Notes under the pieces: generated by a model
Seen by the model: the letters and a program-made list of their open reading frames with translations, nothing else
Told to the model about the DNA's origin: nothing
Databases searched by the model: none
In this document: positions 1 to 8,893 of the stretch, piece after piece
Position numbering within the stretch: the stretch's first letter is position 1
How the letters are laid out: each line of letters opens with the position of its first letter
DNA from: Paracoccaceae bacterium
GTDB taxonomy: Bacteria > Pseudomonadota > Alphaproteobacteria > Rhodobacterales > Rhodobacteraceae
Direction of reading: 5' to 3'
NCBI GenBank assembly: GCA_018223125.1
Contig: JAAEZA010000040.1
Location: 1 to 41,151, forward strand
DNA length: 41,151 bases
Position numbers and translations under genes: made by a program

Positions 1-689
1 GTGGCAAGACGGTCCAGAAAGGGATCAGTGCCTGTGGCCACATGGAGCGTCAGGGCGCTATCGCTGCCGCCAAGGTCTTTCCAGTTGGTAATTTCACCGG
101 CCAACACGCGGCGCATCTGTTCCATCGTGATACCGTCAACAGGATTAACATCCGATGTGGCGATCACTACCGCATCCAGCCCGATGACCTGTGTTCGGGC
201 CGGATCAGGGGATTGCAGGCTTGAAAACACCAGCGTGTCGCTCCCGTCGCGCATGGCGATGTAGGGATCGCCGCCATCTTGCGGCGCCAGTTCAATCATT
301 GCCAGCGGGCCGGCAGCCTCTGAGGAAATCTCGACAGTCTGTGCGCCTTGCGCCCCTGTAATGATCTCCACCTCCGCACCCTGATAGATGGCAAAGGCTT
401 CGATCAGGGACAGGGCAACAGCACTGTCGCCGGCAATGTTGAAGCGGGCAGCAGTTTCCTGCGGTGTCGGGCATCCGTCGCCTTCACAGTCTACGGTGCG
501 GGCGTCGACCGTCAGAGGGCCGAATTCGGTTTCGACACGGTAGAACTCTCCATCGTATTCTAACAGGGTACCTTCAACCTTCAGATCACCGGTTTTTGCG
601 GAAAGCGTAACCTCTTGTGCGGCCAGACCGGCCGGAGTGCCCAAAAGTAAGGCCGCCAGACCCAGACGGCACAGCAGTGAACGGTACAT
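1..689 (-). CDS. PstS-like phosphate-binding family periplasmic protein (partial, 3' end outside window)
   Basis: The reading frame is open from an ATG at 689 to the window edge, so only the N-terminal 229 residues are visible. It starts with a signal peptide (MYRSLLCRLGLAALLLGTP, then an A-A-Q cleavage region). About 60 residues follow that contain a two-cysteine loop (VDCEGDGCP). Next comes a periplasmic binding-protein fold beginning FNIAGDSAVA. The stretch VLAGEITNWKDLGG is typical of PstS-family phosphate-binding proteins. In Rhodobacteraceae, proteins with this N-terminus often carry a C-terminal OmpA-like domain; that part lies outside the window, so this is family knowledge and not seen. 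Role inferred: periplasmic ligand (possibly phosphate) binding or envelope attachment. It lies 15 bases downstream of the gene at 705-1892 on the same strand and is probably cotranscribed with it. Confidence 0.8.
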   Translation of the reverse strand, partial: MYRSLLCRLGLAALLLGTPAGLAAQEVTLSAKTGDLKVEGTLLEYDGEFYRVETEFGPLTVDARTVDCEGDGCPTPQETAARFNIAGDSAVALSLIEAFAIYQGAEVEIITGAQGAQTVEISSEAAGPLAMIELAPQDGGDPYIAMRDGSDTLVFSSLQSPDPARTQVIGLDAVVIATSDVNPVDGITMEQMRRVLAGEITNWKDLGGSDSALTLHVATGTDPFLDRLA

Positions 690-704
690 GAAAATCCTCG
701 CAGG

Positions 705-1892
705 TTACTTGCGGGCCACTTTCATGTCTTTCAGCGCGTTTTTCAACAGGAGACTGGTTTGTTTGGCACCGCATTCGGGCAAACGCAGGGATAATTTATT
801 GGCTCCGGCCTTGGCATTTGGCTGGTGGCGGGCGGTTTGAATGCGCATCATGACACCACAGGCGGTTTCTCCCCGCACGGTTTCCACTGCGAAGGATACG
901 ATCTGCTGGCCCGCCGTCATGCGCAGCGGCAGGGTATAGATCTGTGCCAGTTGCGGTTCGGACAGGGCTGTATCGCCCAGTTGTGCCAGATATCCGCCGC
1001 CTTCCATGCGCGACATCGCAAAATCGCTCGGGTTCAGGCGCCAGATGTGACCGGCTTCGCCCATGCCTGCACCGTTTTGAAAGGCGTGCAGGAAGGTGTC
1101 ATTTGCGCCCTTCCAGGATATACCAACCCGTTCCAGACTGGACAGTCCGGCGATGTAAGCGCCCACTGTGGATTGCGTTCCGTCGGAAAGTTCCACATCA
1201 AAGCGGGAGTATTCGGCAAAGACCGGCACTTTCAGTTCCAGTTGGCCTGCGCCATCGAGCTTTTCTTTGAACTGCAAGCCGCCGTGCCGGATGGTGGCGG
1301 TGACATTCGGATGGCAGGGTGCTTTCAGTTTCAGCTTTACCCGTGCGCCAAAGATCGGCGTGGCCCGCAGGTCCAGCGCACAGCTGACTTTCGGGGACTG
1401 TGGGATGCGGATACTGTCCTTAAAGTCCGTCATGGTGACAGACAGACCGTTTGTCAGGCCGGACACTTGCGGGGCGGGAACGTTGGCGATGGAACGTGTC
1501 AGCACGATATCGCTGAAATCCGCAGGGGTCGCCAGTTGCGGTGCACCGTCCTGAACCGCAATTGTAATGACATCGCTTCGAACAGCCGAAGGGACTCTGC
1601 GCGCGGCCGGCTCCACAGCGGCAAAGATCATCTGACCGGTATCTGCTTCGGGTTGTTCGGGTTTCGACGGAAGCACGCCGGCGGCCATACGGACCGGCGC
1701 ATCCGGCACCATTGCGGTAGGACGGATATCCGTGATGGTGGGAACCTGAGGCGCCGAGAGGTTCGCAGCGACGGTCAGATTGGGTTGATACCCCTGTGTG
1801 CCATGATCGCCGAGAAGCAGGCTGGCAGCCGCACCACCGACGGCCAGAACCACACCGGTCGCCACAGTCAGGAGTTTGTCATTAAGAGCCAT
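705..1892 (-). CDS. uncharacterised secreted or membrane-anchored protein next to secA
   Basis: 395 residues. ATG at 1892 is preceded at 5 bases by GAGG. Residues about 6-27 form a single hydrophobic segment (LLTVATGVVLAVGGAAASLLL), either an uncleaved anchor or a signal peptide; the rest is predicted to be exported. The middle holds a stretch around PKVSCALDLRATPIFGARVK followed by alternating hydrophobic residues, which suggests a beta-rich fold. Four cysteines are visible (in SCALDL, APCHPN, TACGVM and PECGAK), consistent with disulphides in the periplasm. I recognise no catalytic motif. Homologues beside secA in roseobacters are sometimes labelled 'translocase', probably because of position; I see no translocase motif. 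A promoter and an inverted repeat precede it (separate entries). Function unknown. Confidence 0.85.
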   Translation of the reverse strand: MALNDKLLTVATGVVLAVGGAAASLLLGDHGTQGYQPNLTVAANLSAPQVPTITDIRPTAMVPDAPVRMAAGVLPSKPEQPEADTGQMIFAAVEPAARRVPSAVRSDVITIAVQDGAPQLATPADFSDIVLTRSIANVPAPQVSGLTNGLSVTMTDFKDSIRIPQSPKVSCALDLRATPIFGARVKLKLKAPCHPNVTATIRHGGLQFKEKLDGAGQLELKVPVFAEYSRFDVELSDGTQSTVGAYIAGLSSLERVGISWKGANDTFLHAFQNGAGMGEAGHIWRLNPSDFAMSRMEGGGYLAQLGDTALSEPQLAQIYTLPLRMTAGQQIVSFAVETVRGETACGVMMRIQTARHQPNAKAGANKLSLRLPECGAKQTSLLLKNALKDMKVARK

Positions 1893-1900
1893 GATAACCT

Positions 1901-1959
1901 CGATAAGCGTTGAACTTATCGAAAATTAGCATTCAATCGTGACGGATTTGGGCGTCCAA
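1901..1959 (-). promoter_or_regulatory. promoter plus 7-bp inverted repeat upstream of the 705-1892 gene
   Basis: On the minus strand a -35-like TTGGAC (1959-1954) and a -10-like TTGAAT (1936-1931) are separated by exactly 17 bases. This predicts a transcript start near 1924. Immediately downstream lies a perfect inverted repeat, CGATAAG (1901-1907) and CTTATCG (1915-1921), with a 7-base spacer. The repeat abuts the GAGG ribosome binding site (1901-1898). It could be an operator at the start site or a 5' hairpin on the mRNA. The elements are seen; their function is inferred. Confidence 0.45.
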
Positions 1960-2050
1960 AAGGGTAGTTTGCAGGCGATTTCGCCTTATTCGATTCGCCT
2001 TTCGAGACCGGAATCTGGCGAATCTTTGGCGAAGAACCTGAAATCAGGCT

Positions 2051-2081
2051 GTGGCGGGCGTGAGTAACACTTTCCCGCCAC
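2051..2081 (-). terminator. hairpin downstream of secA (possible terminator)
   Basis: GTGGCGGG (2051-2058) and CCCGCCAC (2074-2081) form a perfect 8-bp stem with a 15-base loop, 13 bases past the secA stop. No T-run follows on the secA strand, so it is at best an imperfect intrinsic terminator. It may only protect the transcript 3' end. Confidence 0.4.
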
Positions 2082-2093
2082 AAACTGTCTTAT

Positions 2094-4949
2094 TTACAGG
2101 GCGCCGTGACAATGTTTGAACTTTTTTCCGCTCCCGCAAGGGCAGGGAGAATTGCGTCCGGGATTGCCCCAGGTTGACTTATCGTTCTCGTCAAAGGCAA
2201 CGGCCACAGGGGCAGTGGCCGGTTCTTGTTGCGGTTGTGCGTCAGGCTCTGGTGCGGTGGCTGGTACGTCAGCCGCCTGCGCTGCTTGGGCCGCCTGTGC
2301 CTCGGCCTGCATCTGGGCGATGATTTCGTTGCGTTCCTCTTCGGTCATCATCCGTACATGGCCCAACTGGCCGGTCACATCAGCGCGCAGGCTTTCCAGC
2401 ATGGCCTCAAACAGGGTGAAGGATTCCGTTTTGTATTCGTTCAACGGATCGCGCTGGGCGTAGCCGCGGAAGCCCACCACAGAGCGCAGATGTTCCAGCG
2501 TGATAAGATGTTCGCGCCAGTTCTTGTCGATTGTTTGCAGCAGGATCTGCTTTTCGATGCTACGGAACTGTTCGGCACCGAACTGTTCAACCTTCTTGGC
2601 CATCGCTTCATCGGCGGCTTCACTGATCCGTTCCCGCAGGTCTGTGTCGTCGATGCCTTCTTCATTGGCCCATTCGATGATCGGGACATCAATCCCGATA
2701 TGTTCGATCACCTTGCCATAGAGCCCTTCCACGTCCCACTGATCGGGATAGGATTTGGCCGGAATACATTCGTCCACCAGATCGTCGATCACCTGATCGC
2801 GCATATCCTTGACGGTTTCGGACAGGTCTTCGGCTTCCATGATCTCGAACCGCTGGCCGAAGATGGCCTTGCGCTGGTCGTTCATCACATCGTCGAATTT
2901 CAACAACTGTTTGCGGATGTCAAAGTTGCGGCCTTCCACTTTGGCCTGCGCTTTTTCCAGCGATTTGTTTACCCACGGGTGAATGATTGCCTCGCCTTCG
3001 GACATGCCGAGTGTGGACAGCACCTTGTCCAGACGTTCAGAGCCGAAAATCCGCATCAGATCGTCTTCCAGTGACAGGAAGAAGCTGGATTTGCCCGGAT
3101 CGCCCTGACGGCCCGAACGGCCGCGCAACTGGTTGTCGATCCGGCGGCTTTCGTGACGTTCGGTGGCCAGAACAAACAGTCCGCCTGCGTCCAGTGCCTT
3201 TTGCTTGTCAGCGGCAACTTCGGCCTGAATGCGTTCGCGAATGGCAACAGGGTCCGCATCGTCACCGGCTTCTTCGATGGCTTGCAACACGCGCATGTCC
3301 ACGTTCCCGCCCAACTGAATGTCGGTCCCGCGACCGGCCATGTTGGTGGCGATGGTCACAGCGCCCGGTTTACCGGCATCGGCAACGATCGCGGCTTCCT
3401 GTTCGTGGAAGCGGGCGTTCAGAACGTTGTGCGGGATGCCTTCGGGACGGGCGGCCAGCGCATCAATCGCATCTGCATCGGCGTTGAACTTGACCTTGTT
3501 CTCTTCCTTTTTCATCCCGTCTGCCCGCGTGCGCAGGTTGGCCGCGATCTGTTTCAACAGGGCGGTGTCTTTCAGAAGGTTGGACAGATACTCGGACTTT
3601 TCAATCGAGGTCGTGCCCACAAGGGTCGGCTGGCCTTTGACATAGGCTTTGGCGATTTCTTCGACAATGGCGGTAAATTTTTCCTTGGCGGTGCGATAGA
3701 TCGCATCGTGTTCGTCAATCCGCGCGATGGGTTTGTTGGTGGGGATTTCCACCACACCCAGCCCGTAGATTTCGGAAAACTCTTCTGCTTCGGTCAGGGC
3801 GGTGCCCGTCATACCGGCCAGTTTGTCATAAAGGCGGAAATAGTTCTGGAAGGTCACAGAGGCCAGCGTGACGTTTTCGGGCTGGATATCCACGCCCTCT
3901 TTCGCCTCAATCGCCTGATGCAAACCGTCCGACAGGCGGCGGCCCTGCATCATGCGTCCGGTAAATTCGTCAATCAGCATCACATCGCCGTCTTTGACGA
4001 TGTAATCCTTCTCGCGTTTGAACAACACATGGGCGCGCAGGGCGTTATTCACATGGTGGACGAGTGTTGTGCTTTCCGGATCGTAAAGGGATGCACCCTC
4101 TTCCATCAGCCCTTGAGCCAGAAACTGCTGTTCGACAAATTCGTTGCCTTCTTCAGTCAAAACAGCGGAGCGGGCTTTTTCGTCGATGGTGTAATGCTCT
4201 TCTTTCAAGGACGGGATCAGACGGTCGATCTTGACGTAAAGATCAGAGCGGTCTTCCGAGGGGCCGGAAATAATCAGCGGTGTCCGTGCTTCGTCGATCA
4301 GGATGGAGTCCACCTCATCCACAATCGCAAAGAAGTGATCGCGCTGGGCGATCTGGGACAGTTCCGATTTCATATTATCGCGCAGATAGTCGAAACCGAG
4401 CTCGTTGTTGGTGGCATAGGTGACATCGGCGCGATAGGCAGCGATCTTTTCTTCTTCGGGCAAGTTCGGAACGACGATTCCGGTGGTCATGCCAAGGAAG
4501 GAATAGACCTGATCCATCCATTCCGCATCACGCCGTGCAAGGTAATCGTTTACCGTCACCACATGCACGCCGCGCCCCGCAAGCGCATTCAGGTAGACAG
4601 GCAATGTTGCCATCAGCGTCTTGCCTTCACCGGTCTTCATTTCTGAAATATTGCCCCGGTGCAGGAAAATACCGCCGATCAACTGAACATCAAAAGGACG
4701 CAGGCCCAGCGTGCGTTTCGCGGCTTCCCGTGCGTTGGCAAATGCCTCTGGCAAAAGGGAATCCAGCGTTTCGCCGTTTTTATAGCGTTCCTTGAATTCT
4801 TCGGTCTTGGCTTTGATGCCTTCGTCACTGAGCGCCACAAAATCCGGTTCCAGACTGTTGATCTTGGCGACCAGAGATTTCACCGATTTGATCTTGCGAT
4901 CATTGGGTGTCCCAATGATTTTTCTACTAATAGTGCCCAAGCCCAGCAT
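2094..4949 (-). CDS. secA: preprotein translocase subunit SecA
   Basis: 951 residues, the normal full length for an alphaproteobacterial SecA. It is the ATPase motor that pushes unfolded preproteins through SecYEG at the inner membrane. Visible features: Walker A MKTGEGKT at residues 104-111, the DEAD-like Walker B in [16 protein letters not shown], the preprotein cross-linking domain, TSIEKSE and [13 protein letters not shown] of the second nucleotide-binding fold, [11 protein letters not shown], and the helical scaffold with NWREHL. The C-terminus is an Ala/Gln/Pro-rich linker ending in a zinc-binding tail, [14 protein letters not shown] (CxC-x8-CH), that binds SecB and lipid. The start at 4949 gives [11 protein letters not shown]. 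It diverges from ppiC, so export motor and periplasmic foldase share a promoter region. Confidence 0.99.
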   Translation of the reverse strand: MLGLGTISRKIIGTPNDRKIKSVKSLVAKINSLEPDFVALSDEGIKAKTEEFKERYKNGETLDSLLPEAFANAREAAKRTLGLRPFDVQLIGGIFLHRGNISEMKTGEGKTLMATLPVYLNALAGRGVHVVTVNDYLARRDAEWMDQVYSFLGMTTGIVVPNLPEEEKIAAYRADVTYATNNELGFDYLRDNMKSELSQIAQRDHFFAIVDEVDSILIDEARTPLIISGPSEDRSDLYVKIDRLIPSLKEEHYTIDEKARSAVLTEEGNEFVEQQFLAQGLMEEGASLYDPESTTLVHHVNNALRAHVLFKREKDYIVKDGDVMLIDEFTGRMMQGRRLSDGLHQAIEAKEGVDIQPENVTLASVTFQNYFRLYDKLAGMTGTALTEAEEFSEIYGLGVVEIPTNKPIARIDEHDAIYRTAKEKFTAIVEEIAKAYVKGQPTLVGTTSIEKSEYLSNLLKDTALLKQIAANLRTRADGMKKEENKVKFNADADAIDALAARPEGIPHNVLNARFHEQEAAIVADAGKPGAVTIATNMAGRGTDIQLGGNVDMRVLQAIEEAGDDADPVAIRERIQAEVAADKQKALDAGGLFVLATERHESRRIDNQLRGRSGRQGDPGKSSFFLSLEDDLMRIFGSERLDKVLSTLGMSEGEAIIHPWVNKSLEKAQAKVEGRNFDIRKQLLKFDDVMNDQRKAIFGQRFEIMEAEDLSETVKDMRDQVIDDLVDECIPAKSYPDQWDVEGLYGKVIEHIGIDVPIIEWANEEGIDDTDLRERISEAADEAMAKKVEQFGAEQFRSIEKQILLQTIDKNWREHLITLEHLRSVVGFRGYAQRDPLNEYKTESFTLFEAMLESLRADVTGQLGHVRMMTEEERNEIIAQMQAEAQAAQAAQAADVPATAPEPDAQPQQEPATAPVAVAFDENDKSTWGNPGRNSPCPCGSGKKFKHCHGAL

Positions 4950-5100
4950 AGCTGCTCCGTTTATTTTCTACGCCGCACCATTGGCGGCAAAAAACTGACG
5001 TGACTGTGAAGGAACGGGCCAAAGCCTGCCTTGTGGCGGGGGGTTAGTCAGCGTAAAGCTGCTGCAACGCCGGATCGTCCTTGCATTCATGCCAGATTGG

Positions 5101-5129
5101 CATCTAAGCGGGTCTGTTCGCACTGTCAA
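5101..5129 (-). promoter_or_regulatory. candidate secA promoter
   Basis: On the minus strand a perfect -35 hexamer TTGACA (5129-5124) is followed, after 17 bases, by TAGATG (5106-5101), a weak -10. The transcript would start near 5094, about 145 bases upstream of secA. A perfect inverted repeat ATGCCA-GAT-TGGCAT (5089-5103) covers the -10 and start site and could be an operator. The hexamers are seen; the assignment is inferred. Confidence 0.45.
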
Positions 5130-5145
5130 CGTTGCCCCCAACGTT
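5128..5145. promoter_or_regulatory. inverted repeat AACGTTG-CCCC-CAACGTT between secA and ppiC
   Basis: Perfect 7-bp arms (5128-5134 and 5139-5145) with a 4-base spacer, centred between the divergent genes. The left arm overlaps the predicted secA -35 element. The element ends 60 bases before the ppiC start, where the AT-rich CATAAATA (5152-5159) could serve as its -10. The position suits a regulator or nucleoid protein controlling both genes. No regulator is identified. Confidence 0.4.
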
Positions 5146-5205
5146 CGGCACCATAAATACAGGACGTGTCTGCAAGAAAACAGGCCAGAAAACAGGAGCA
5201 AGAAC

Positions 5206-6048
5206 ATGAAATTCACACGACTAATCGCCGTATCTTCCGTTGCCGTAATGATGGCAACCAACGCCCCCGCACAGGATGCGCCAACCGCACAAACTGTTCT
5301 GGCGACTGTGAACGGTAAAGACATCACTGTGGGCCATGTCATCGCGCTGACACGGCGCCTGCCGGAGCGTTTCCAACAACTCGACGACAAGGATCTCTAC
5401 CAAGGGGTTCTCGACCAGTTGATCCAGCAAACCGCGCTGGCGTCGGATGTGGATACGTCCAAGAAATCCGTTCAGATCGCTATTGAAAACGAAACCCGTG
5501 CGCTGCTGGCGTCGGAAACGCTGACGAAGATTGAAAACGAAGCGACGACCGATGCGCTGGTTCAGGCCGCTTATGACGAAGCCTATGCAGATGCACCGGC
5601 AGCAATGGAATACAAAGCCTCCCATATTCTGGTGGAAACGGAAGAAGAAGCCAAAGAACTGGTGAAAGTCCTGAATGACGGGGCGGATTTCGCAGAAACG
5701 GCAAAGGAAAATTCCACCGGCCCATCCGGCCCGAACGGTGGAGATCTGGGCTGGATGGCCAAGGGGCGCACCGTTCCGGAATTTGAAAACGCCATGATTG
5801 CACTGGAACCGGGTGAAGTGTCCGAACCGGTGAAATCCCAGTTCGGCTGGCACATCATCAAACTGGCCGAAACCCGCGAGGCACCGAAACCGACACTGGA
5901 AGAAGTGCGCGACCAATTGGTGGATCAGATGAAAACCCAAGCGGTGGCAGAGCATATGCAGACGATTGAAGACTCTGCAGAGATTAATCGGGTTGAAATC
6001 GATCTCGATCCGGCCATTATCCGCAACACCGATTTGTTGGATAAGTAA
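5206..6048 (+). CDS. periplasmic parvulin-type peptidyl-prolyl cis-trans isomerase
   Basis: 280 residues from the ATG at 5206, which follows AGGAG at a suitable distance; the in-frame ATG at 5089 is too far upstream and lacks a binding site. A cleavable signal peptide (MKFTRLIAVSSVAVMMATNAPAQD) sends it to the periplasm. Residues about 30-130 form a SurA/PrsA-like helical chaperone region starting LATVNGKDITVGHV. The PpiC rotamase domain spans about 135-230, with EYKASHILVETEEEA, GGDLGWMAKG and VKSQFGWHIIKL as its hallmarks. It should assist folding of exported proteins. It lies 17 bases upstream of argJ on the same strand. The secA / ppiC / argJ order is common in Rhodobacteraceae. Confidence 0.95.
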   Translation: MKFTRLIAVSSVAVMMATNAPAQDAPTAQTVLATVNGKDITVGHVIALTRRLPERFQQLDDKDLYQGVLDQLIQQTALASDVDTSKKSVQIAIENETRALLASETLTKIENEATTDALVQAAYDEAYADAPAAMEYKASHILVETEEEAKELVKVLNDGADFAETAKENSTGPSGPNGGDLGWMAKGRTVPEFENAMIALEPGEVSEPVKSQFGWHIIKLAETREAPKPTLEEVRDQLVDQMKTQAVAEHMQTIEDSAEINRVEIDLDPAIIRNTDLLDK

Positions 6049-6065
6049 TCCCTTGGGGGGCGGAA

Positions 6066-7412
6066 ATGGCCAAATCAAAAGCAAAGCTGGAACGTAAAGT
6101 CAGCAAGTTAAAGAAAAAAGTCAAAGGTCTGAAGGCCGAGTTGAAAGCGCAGCCAGCGGTTTCAACGGTCTCGCCTCTTGCCCCCTCCGAAGGCTTTCCG
6201 GCCCTTCCAGAAATCGGCGGCGTCACCTTCGCCGCCGGTGCCGCCGGTGTAAAATACAAGAACCGCACCGATGTGATGCTGGCGCGCGTTGCCGAAGGTA
6301 GCGCCGTGGCCGGTGTGTTCACGCGCTCTTCCACCCGTTCCGCGCCGGTGCTGGATTGTCAGGCCAAACTGGTCGAATTGCAAAAAACCGATGTGGTGGG
6401 CGATGCCATGGGGGTTGTGGTGAATTCCGGCAACTCCAACGCCTTTACGGGTAAGGTCGGGGCGCAATCCGTTGAATTTGTTTGTAAAGCTGCGGCAGAT
6501 ACGCTTGGTGTGAAGGCTGGCAACATTCTGACGTCTTCTACCGGCGTGATTGGCCAGCCTTTGCCCCATGACCGGATTACGGCCGTTCTGAGCGATCTTG
6601 CCAAGGGTCTTGATCCGTCACGCGGTGAAGAAGCCGCCAAGGCCATTATGACAACGGATACCTTTCCTAAAGGGGTAAAGGCATCGGTAGAAATCGACGG
6701 CAAGCAGGTGAAAATCGCCGGATTTGCCAAAGGTTCGGGCATGATCGCACCGGATATGGCCACGATGCTGGTTTATATCTTCACCGATGCAGCAATCACG
6801 TCTTCTGCATTTCAGGCGCTGATCTCGGATCACAACAAAACGACTTTCAACGCGATTACAGTGGACAGCGACACCTCCACCTCTGACACGCTGCTGGCTT
6901 TTGCAACCGGCACTGCAGGAAATGCGCGGATCACCGATGCGCAGAGTGAAGCGGGCCAGACCCTTGGCGCGGCCCTGCAATCGGTCATGCGCGATCTGGC
7001 CCATCTGGTGGTGAAGGACGGTGAAGGCGCGACAAAGTTCGTTGAAGTTGCGGTGACGGGTGCCTCTGATGATACCTCGGCGCAGATAGTTGCACTGGCG
7101 ATTGCCAACTCACCGCTGGTAAAAACCGCTGTTGCCGGGGAAGATCCGAACTGGGGCCGTGTTGTCATGGCTGTTGGCAAATCGGGTGAACCTGCGGACA
7201 GGGACAGGATTGCCATCCGCTTCGGGGATATTCTGGTGGCAGAAAACGGTTGGGTTTCGCCCGATTACACCGAAGAACAGGGTGTGGAATACATGAAACA
7301 GCAAGACCTGCGTATCGCAACCGATCTGGGGATCGGGGAAGGTGCCGCAACAGTCTGGACCTGTGATCTGACCCACGGCTACATTACCATCAACGCCGAT
7401 TACCGTTCATGA
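6066..7412 (+). CDS. argJ: bifunctional glutamate N-acetyltransferase / amino-acid acetyltransferase (ornithine acetyltransferase)
   Basis: 448 residues. It recycles the acetyl group from N-acetylornithine to glutamate in arginine synthesis and can also use acetyl-CoA. ArgJ proteins cleave themselves before a catalytic threonine: the motif MIAPDMATML is present, with Thr233 as predicted nucleophile. Other family stretches are VNSGNSNAFTG, STGVIGQPLP, TTDTFPK, GDPNWGR-like (EDPNWGRVVMAVGKSG) and the C-terminal Y-x-T-I-N-A-D-Y. The first ~33 residues are an unusual Lys-rich, coiled-coil-like extension before the usual VSPLAP start. The ATG at 6066 has a GGGGGCGGA binding site, so the extension appears genuine. 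It is translationally coupled to mutT by a 4-base overlap. Confidence 0.98.
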   Translation: MAKSKAKLERKVSKLKKKVKGLKAELKAQPAVSTVSPLAPSEGFPALPEIGGVTFAAGAAGVKYKNRTDVMLARVAEGSAVAGVFTRSSTRSAPVLDCQAKLVELQKTDVVGDAMGVVVNSGNSNAFTGKVGAQSVEFVCKAAADTLGVKAGNILTSSTGVIGQPLPHDRITAVLSDLAKGLDPSRGEEAAKAIMTTDTFPKGVKASVEIDGKQVKIAGFAKGSGMIAPDMATMLVYIFTDAAITSSAFQALISDHNKTTFNAITVDSDTSTSDTLLAFATGTAGNARITDAQSEAGQTLGAALQSVMRDLAHLVVKDGEGATKFVEVAVTGASDDTSAQIVALAIANSPLVKTAVAGEDPNWGRVVMAVGKSGEPADRDRIAIRFGDILVAENGWVSPDYTEEQGVEYMKQQDLRIATDLGIGEGAATVWTCDLTHGYITINADYRS

Positions 7413-7807
7413 AGACACTACTGGTTTCCGCGGTCGCCCTGATCGACAAGGACGGCCGCGTGCTGCTGGCGCAGCGCCCCGAGGGAAAATCACTGGCAGG
7501 GCTTTGGGAATTTCCGGGCGGCAAGGTTGAAGCGGGGGAAACCCCCGAACACGCCCTTATCCGCGAGCTGGAGGAAGAACTGGGCATCAACACATGGGCC
7601 AGTTGCTTGGCGCCGCTGACTTTTGCCAGCCACAGCTATGATGATTTCCACCTTCTGATGCCGCTATACGCCTGCCGCAAATGGGAAGGTATCCCGACCC
7701 CGAAGGAAAATCAGGTGTTGAAATGGGTGCGTCCGAATGAAATGTCAGCCTACCCAATGCCACCGGCGGATATTCCGCTGATCGCCATGCTGCGGGATCT
7801 GCTATAG
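7409..7807 (+). CDS. mutT: MutT-type Nudix hydrolase (8-oxo-dGTP diphosphatase)
   Basis: 132 residues. The ATG overlaps the argJ stop (ATGA), indicating coupling. The full Nudix box runs from Gly38 to Ile60 (G-x5-E44-x7-R52-E53-L-x-E56-E57-x-G-I), preceded by the substrate-loop stretch GLWEFPGGK typical of MutT. Length and N-terminus (VSAVALIDKDGRVLLAQRPEGK) match MutT, which hydrolyses oxidised dGTP to prevent A:T to C:G mutations. A different nucleotide substrate cannot be excluded. Its stop overlaps the converging hemH end by 6 bases. Confidence 0.93.
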   Translation: MKTLLVSAVALIDKDGRVLLAQRPEGKSLAGLWEFPGGKVEAGETPEHALIRELEEELGINTWASCLAPLTFASHSYDDFHLLMPLYACRKWEGIPTPKENQVLKWVRPNEMSAYPMPPADIPLIAMLRDLL

Positions 7808-8845
7808 CCAGCCGCTTGCCTCTGTTTTGACGATTTCCGCAATCATTTCCACGTGGTCAGGACGCTCGTTCAGGCAGGGAATATAGGTGAAGGTTTCGCC
7901 ACCCGCCTCCATGAAGGCTTCCTGAATTTCCTCGTTGATCTCTTCGAGCGTTTCCACGCAGTCGGATGAAAAGGCCGGAGCCATCACCGCGATGTTCTTT
8001 TTGCCTTCCCGCGCCAGACGGGCCACGTCTTCGACCGTGTAGGGTTGCAACCATTCCTCGGGCCCGAATTGGGACTGGAATGTCAGCTGTACTTTGTCCG
8101 CCGGCAGACCCAGTTCCTCGCGCAGCAGCCGCGTGGTTTTCTGGCAGTGGCAGTGATATGGATCACCTTCTTTCAGATAGCGGATCGGCACGCCGTGATA
8201 GGATGTCACCAAAACATCCGGCTCTGTTTCCATCTTGGCATAGGCTTCTTTTACCGTTGCGGCCAGTGCTTTGATATAAAGCGGGTTTTCATAATAAGCG
8301 GGCACAGTGCGTACCGACGGTTGCCATTTCATTTGCATCAACGCGCGAAAGGCTTCGTCATTTGCGGTGGCGGTTGTCGGGGCGGAATACTGCGGATAAA
8401 GCGGAAAGAAGACGATCCGGTCGCAGCCTTTCTCCTTCATCCGCTCAATCACCGAACTGGTGGAAGGATTGCCGTAGCGCATACAGAAATCCACTTCCAC
8501 ACGATCCCCGTAAAGATCCTTCAAGGTCTTTTCCAAGGCTTCGCTTTGGTTGCGGGTGATGGTCAGCAGCGGGCTTTCGTCTTTTTCCGTGTTCCAGATG
8601 CCACGATAGGCTTCTCCCGAGGTGAAGGGCCGTTTTGTCAGAATGATAAGCTGCAACAGTGGCTGCCATTTCCACGGCGCATAGTCGATGACGCGGCGGT
8701 CTGACAGAAATTCGTTCAGGTAGCGGCGCATGGACCAGTAGTCCGTGCCGTCCGGCGTCCCGAGGTTGGAGATAATCACCCCGACCTTTCCGAAGTTAAC
8801 GGCGGGATGATCGGCGGCGGCATGGGCTGGCTTTTGTGCGGTCAT
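7802..8845 (-). CDS. hemH: ferrochelatase
   Basis: 347 residues, a normal bacterial length. It inserts Fe2+ into protoporphyrin IX, the last step of protohaem synthesis. Visible hallmarks are GVIISNLGTPDGTDYWSMR at the N-terminus, FFPLYPQYSAPTTA, the catalytic histidine in VTSYHGVPIRYLKEGDPY, the CHCQKTT segment, LTFQSQFGPEEWLQPYT, and the acidic site in SDCVETLEEINEE. The N-terminal lead MTAQKPAHAAADHPAVNFG is short and non-conserved. Transcription converges with argJ-mutT; the methyltransferase-like gene upstream (start 9724) ends 48 bases before hemH and may be cotranscribed. Confidence 0.98.
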   Translation of the reverse strand: MTAQKPAHAAADHPAVNFGKVGVIISNLGTPDGTDYWSMRRYLNEFLSDRRVIDYAPWKWQPLLQLIILTKRPFTSGEAYRGIWNTEKDESPLLTITRNQSEALEKTLKDLYGDRVEVDFCMRYGNPSTSSVIERMKEKGCDRIVFFPLYPQYSAPTTATANDEAFRALMQMKWQPSVRTVPAYYENPLYIKALAATVKEAYAKMETEPDVLVTSYHGVPIRYLKEGDPYHCHCQKTTRLLREELGLPADKVQLTFQSQFGPEEWLQPYTVEDVARLAREGKKNIAVMAPAFSSDCVETLEEINEEIQEAFMEAGGETFTYIPCLNERPDHVEMIAEIVKTEASGWL

Positions 8846-8893
8846 TGTGTCTCTCTCTGATCATGATCGGAGGTATCCTAAAGGCGGAGGCAT

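Noticed and set aside
825-1913. 362-codon plus-strand frame opposite the secA-adjacent unknown gene
   Set aside because: The opposite strand has a signal/anchor sequence, ribosome binding site and promoter; this frame is Arg/Gly/His-rich without motifs.
3153-4646. 497-codon plus-strand frame inside secA
   Set aside because: Antisense shadow of SecA; no ribosome binding site or recognisable domain.
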